Positions 42,425 to 44,810 of a stretch of 44,810 nt of DNA are shown here, in pieces. Numbering within the stretch: the stretch's first letter is position 1; each line of letters starts with the position of its first letter. The stretch lies in contig JAEUQO010000464.1 of NCBI GenBank assembly GCA_016789605.1, positions 1-44,810 on the forward strand. The letters are read 5' to 3'. Source of the stretch: Acidobacteriota bacterium. Lineage in GTDB: Bacteria > Acidobacteriota > Blastocatellia > RBC074. The translations under genes were made by a program, and so were the position numbers. The notes beneath the pieces were generated by a model. The model did not search any database. It was not told the DNA's origin and saw nothing but the letters and a program-made list of their open reading frames with translations.

Positions 42425-42752
42425 AGGTTTCGTTTCTCCTCGTCTAAATCGTAACCGCCGTCATCAGAACACGGGACGCTGAAACATTCCGATGAATCTT
42501 GGCGTCCTGACTTTGTCGTGTACCAATGTCGCGTGTTCTGATTTTGTAGCGCATAAACCGTAAACCCACAAACGCGAACTGGCTCGCGTTCGTGGGTGAA
42601 ACTGTTTAAGGTTGTTTCTTTGTTGAAGGCTGGTGCTCGGCTTCGTTACCGCAAATCACACCAGCGATGAACCAAGTCGAAAAGCTACTACACGGTCTGG
42701 GGGGTGTCAATAAGAATGCTCGGCTGAGGTTTCGTGTGTCGCGGCTGGTGCA
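42425..42752 (-). promoter_or_regulatory. Long structured leader and promoter upstream of phoH
   Basis: On the minus strand TTGACA (42710 down to 42705) and TAGCTT (42687 down to 42682) are 17 bp apart. The predicted message then has about 250 leader bases before phoH. One hairpin has 14-nt arms at 42564-42577 and 42584-42597 with one mismatch. Another has perfect 10-bp arms at 42464-42473 and 42532-42541 enclosing GGACGC and GCGTCC. The first hairpin could also be a terminator for ada. No known riboswitch class is recognised. Confidence 0.5.
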
Positions 42753-43838
42753 TCACGCGTCTTCTTTTTCCTGCGCGAGCAAGGTTTGTTTGCGCTTCAA
42801 GCCCCAGCGATAACCGCCCAGGCTGCCGTCGCCGCGAATCACACGATGACACGGATTGAGCAAGGCTACCGGATTGGTCGCGCAAGCGCGCGCGACCGCC
42901 CGCGTTGCCGAAGGCCGCCCGATTGCCGCCGCCAGTTCGGCATACGAACGCGTTTCGCCACGCGGAATGCGCCGCAATTCTTCCCATACGCGCATCTGAA
43001 AGGCCGTCGCCTGCAAATCCAGCGGCAACTTGGCATGCGGCGGAGCGCCATCCAGACAATCCAGCACATATCGCACCGAATCAGACAACCGCGTTTTGTC
43101 TGGTTGAATGTCGGCAGCAGGGAATTCGGCGCGCAATTCGGCCAACAGCGCCTGGTCTTCGTCGGCGAATGCGACAGCGCAGATGCCGCGTTCAGTGGCG
43201 GCAACCAGCAAGCGTCCCAGCGGAGACGGCGCGATCGTGTATTGAATGCTCATTCCTTTTCCTCCTTTGCGATAAACGGCGGGCGTCATGCCCAATTGTT
43301 CGGCGGCGTTTTCATACAAACGACTGCTGGAACCGAAACCCGCGTCATACATCGCATTGGTCACGGATTCGCCCGCGCGCAATTCGGTTTTGAACCGTTC
43401 CAGACGATGCGCGGCGGCATATTGACGCGGCGTTACGCCAGTAATGGATTTGAACAGACGTTGTAAATGATGCGGGCTGACGTTGAGTTGTCGGCTTAAG
43501 TCGGCCAGCGAAGGCGGGCGTTCGGTTTCCGCTTCGATCAACCGGCAAGCGGCTTTGACCAGTTCGACCTGCGCATTGACGTCGTTGGCGGATTGCGGGC
43601 GACAGCGCAAACACGCGCGAAAACCAGCGGCTTCGGCTTCTGTGCACGAAGCGAAAAACGCGACACGTTTGCGTCCAGGCAAGCGCGCCGCGCACGACGG
43701 TTTGCAGTAAATGCCAGTCGAACGCACGCCATAAACAAAGATGCCGTTGAAGCGCGCGTCTTTTTCGACCACGGCTTGCCAGCGTACATCGTCGTCTAGT
43801 GCGTTGAGTTCCTGTGTGATGATCTGTGTTTCAGTCAT
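42753..43838 (-). CDS. ada: Bifunctional Ada: AraC-type regulator and O6-methylguanine-DNA methyltransferase
   Basis: From ATG 43838 the protein has 361 residues, close to E. coli Ada (354). The N-terminal zinc domain holds C45 and C49 (GIYCKPSC) and CLRC, with C45 matching the phosphotriester-accepting Cys of E. coli Ada. An AraC-type helix-turn-helix follows (SVADLSR-like PSLADLSRQLNVSPHHLQRLF; GVTPRQYAAAHRLERFK). The C-terminal transferase carries NPCHRVIRGDGSLGGYRWG with the acceptor cysteine in PCHR. It repairs alkylated DNA, and the methylated form activates repair genes. GGAG 8 nt upstream supports this ATG over the ATG at 43859. Confidence 0.95.
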   Translation of the reverse strand: MTETQIITQELNALDDDVRWQAVVEKDARFNGIFVYGVRSTGIYCKPSCAARLPGRKRVAFFASCTEAEAAGFRACLRCRPQSANDVNAQVELVKAACRLIEAETERPPSLADLSRQLNVSPHHLQRLFKSITGVTPRQYAAAHRLERFKTELRAGESVTNAMYDAGFGSSSRLYENAAEQLGMTPAVYRKGGKGMSIQYTIAPSPLGRLLVAATERGICAVAFADEDQALLAELRAEFPAADIQPDKTRLSDSVRYVLDCLDGAPPHAKLPLDLQATAFQMRVWEELRRIPRGETRSYAELAAAIGRPSATRAVARACATNPVALLNPCHRVIRGDGSLGGYRWGLKRKQTLLAQEKEDA

Positions 43839-43919
43839 AGCGTTTCTCCACGCCGTCATCCTACGAGAGTGAAGAAACAGAAGCTATCCGCTTTTTGCTT
43901 TCAAATTGCAGGCAGACGT

Positions 43920-44462
43920 TTATCTGACGACGCGCTTGTACGTGAATGTCTCAACGCTGGTTTTGCCATCTTTTTCCCGTTCGAGAAGGGCGCTGAGCCG
44001 ATCTTGCGCTGCCAGCTTGTAAACCAACTTGATGCGCAATTTGGCGGCGGGATCGTTTCGTTCAAACACGATTTCTTGAGCAGAAATCAGCCGCGTGCTG
44101 AACACCAGCGGCGACTCTTTGTCTTCCCAGCCGATCAACTTGGGGTTGAAATGGCGCATATACAGCGTCAGTCCCTGTTCGCCTTGTTCCAGCGTCAGAA
44201 ACTCATAAAAGACCGGTTTGCCGTCTTTGGTGTAGCTGAACATGCACATCATCATTCCGCCGGAAGGTTTGGACCAGGTTTCTTGTACCGCGCCTCCCCA
44301 TTTTTCGCCTTCCCAGTCGCCCGCAAACCAACTCACCTCTTTTAGCGTTAAGGGAGGCGTTTCGGGCTTGGCGGTTTTAGGATCGTCAGCACACACAACG
44401 ACCGTCAGCGCCAGCAAAATCATACAAACGGCGCACGAATGTTTTAGCGTCGCGAACGTCAT
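43920..44462 (-). CDS. DUF6265-like exported protein
   Basis: The 180-residue protein begins with a signal peptide (CMILLALTVVVCA) and continues with EVSWFAGDWEGEKWGGAVQE, WSKPSGGMMMCMFSYTKDGK and YEFLTLEQGEQGLTLYMRHF. This W-x-G-x-W-E opening, the PxGG-M-x-GM/CM block and the YEFL strand match the DUF6265 pattern. It is probably a periplasmic beta-rich protein of unknown activity. GGAG lies upstream of the ATG. It is unrelated by context to ada next door. Confidence 0.75.
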   Translation of the reverse strand: MTFATLKHSCAVCMILLALTVVVCADDPKTAKPETPPLTLKEVSWFAGDWEGEKWGGAVQETWSKPSGGMMMCMFSYTKDGKPVFYEFLTLEQGEQGLTLYMRHFNPKLIGWEDKESPLVFSTRLISAQEIVFERNDPAAKLRIKLVYKLAAQDRLSALLEREKDGKTSVETFTYKRVVR

Positions 44463-44528
44463 CAGGTTTTCTCCTTCGTGAAAATGGCGGAGCGAAACTG
44501 CGCCAGGCCGTTTCGCCCCGCGCAGCGG

Positions 44529-44810
44529 TTAGTCAATTTCGATCAAGCGGATTTCGACAATGCCGTTTTCCAGGTGCGGACAACTGCTGGCGATTTCCAC
44601 GGCTTCTTCGTAACTTTCTGCCTGAATTTCAAACAGGCCGCCGATGACTTCTTTGCTTTCGGAATAAGGGCCGTCGGTGATGGTCGGTTTGCCTTTGCCG
44701 GCGCGCAGCACACGACCGGTGCCGTCTTCTAACTTCTGGCCGCGCAACAATTTTCCGGCTTCGGCCATTTGCTGGTTCCAGGCCGAATATTTCTCGACGA
44801 TGGCCTGCAT
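44529..44810 (-). CDS. YCII/DGPF-family protein, 5' partial
   Basis: The visible 93 residues carry AGKLLRGQKLEDGTGRVL and the family motif TDGPYSESKEVIGGLFEI (DGPFAETKE in relatives). In relatives, EMQAIVEKYSAW-like residues are internal and follow a KYMLL-type N-terminal strand. So the methionine at the window edge is probably not the start, and the gene continues past the window. YCII-like proteins often sit beside sigma-70 factors, but their activity is mostly unknown. Confidence 0.85.
   Translation of the reverse strand: MQAIVEKYSAWNQQMAEAGKLLRGQKLEDGTGRVLRAGKGKPTITDGPYSESKEVIGGLFEIQAESYEEAVEIASSCPHLENGIVEIRLIEID

Overview
The window is bacterial chromosome, moderately GC-rich and densely coded. 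I see no phage, insertion sequence, CRISPR array, tRNA or rRNA. The gene content points to Acidobacteriota, perhaps a Blastocatellia-like lineage: a PSD1/DUF1553 plus DUF1501 pair (common in Planctomycetes, Verrucomicrobia and Acidobacteria), a secreted M28 peptidase with a C-terminal Fn3 domain, a myxobacterial-type ECF-like sigma factor with a membrane anti-sigma candidate, and a large Wzx/Wzy-type exopolysaccharide locus. This taxonomic call is an inference from families, not a database match; a planctomycete or another soil phylum is possible.

Layout. (1) 1-7900, plus strand: the 3' end of a DUF1553 gene, a Tat-exported DUF1501 protein, an orphan sugar-type ABC ATPase, a large AsmA-like protein and CutC. 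(2) 7900-14400, plus: sigma factor, zinc-finger membrane anti-sigma candidate, secreted M28 peptidase, a small GlsB/YeaQ membrane protein, a secreted coiled-coil protein and a Tat-exported N4-glycosylasparaginase-type hydrolase. (3) 14600-34400, plus: an exopolysaccharide cluster. It makes UDP-glucuronate and UDP-xylose (ugd, uxs), carries a FecR-like exported protein, a Wza-like export protein, a Wzc-like tyrosine autokinase, a TPR protein, two O-antigen ligase/polymerase-like membrane proteins, a Wzx-like flippase, four proven or probable glycosyltransferases, two DegT-family aminotransferases and an SDR enzyme whose catalytic tyrosine is replaced. No priming phosphoglycosyltransferase is in the window. 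(4) 34420-36950, plus: a peroxide-defence locus of perR, ahpC, ahpD and an exported Bcp-type peroxiredoxin. A matching 15-bp PerR-type operator lies at both the perR and ahpC promoters. (5) 36836-42710, minus: a housekeeping RNA/ribosome operon, phoH, ybeY, corC-like, era, prmA and rsmE. It is preceded by a long structured leader, and phoH has no ordinary start codon in the right place. (6) 42753-44810, minus: a bifunctional Ada alkylation-repair regulator, a DUF6265-like exported protein and a YCII-family gene cut by the window edge.

How it works together. The sugar-nucleotide enzymes feed the glycosyltransferases, the flippase moves lipid-linked repeats, the Wzy-like proteins polymerise or ligate, and the autokinase and Wza-like protein control chain length and export. 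In the peroxide locus, PerR is predicted to repress itself and the peroxidase operon until peroxide oxidises it. AhpC and AhpD would then act in the cytosol and the Bcp protein outside the inner membrane.

The strongest leads are the shared PerR operator with a predicted leaderless perR transcript, the non-AUG start and structured leader of phoH, the Tyr-to-Asn SDR in the sugar locus, a rho-independent terminator for the peroxide operon lying inside the opposing rsmE gene, and the unclassified cluster protein at 26915-27634.
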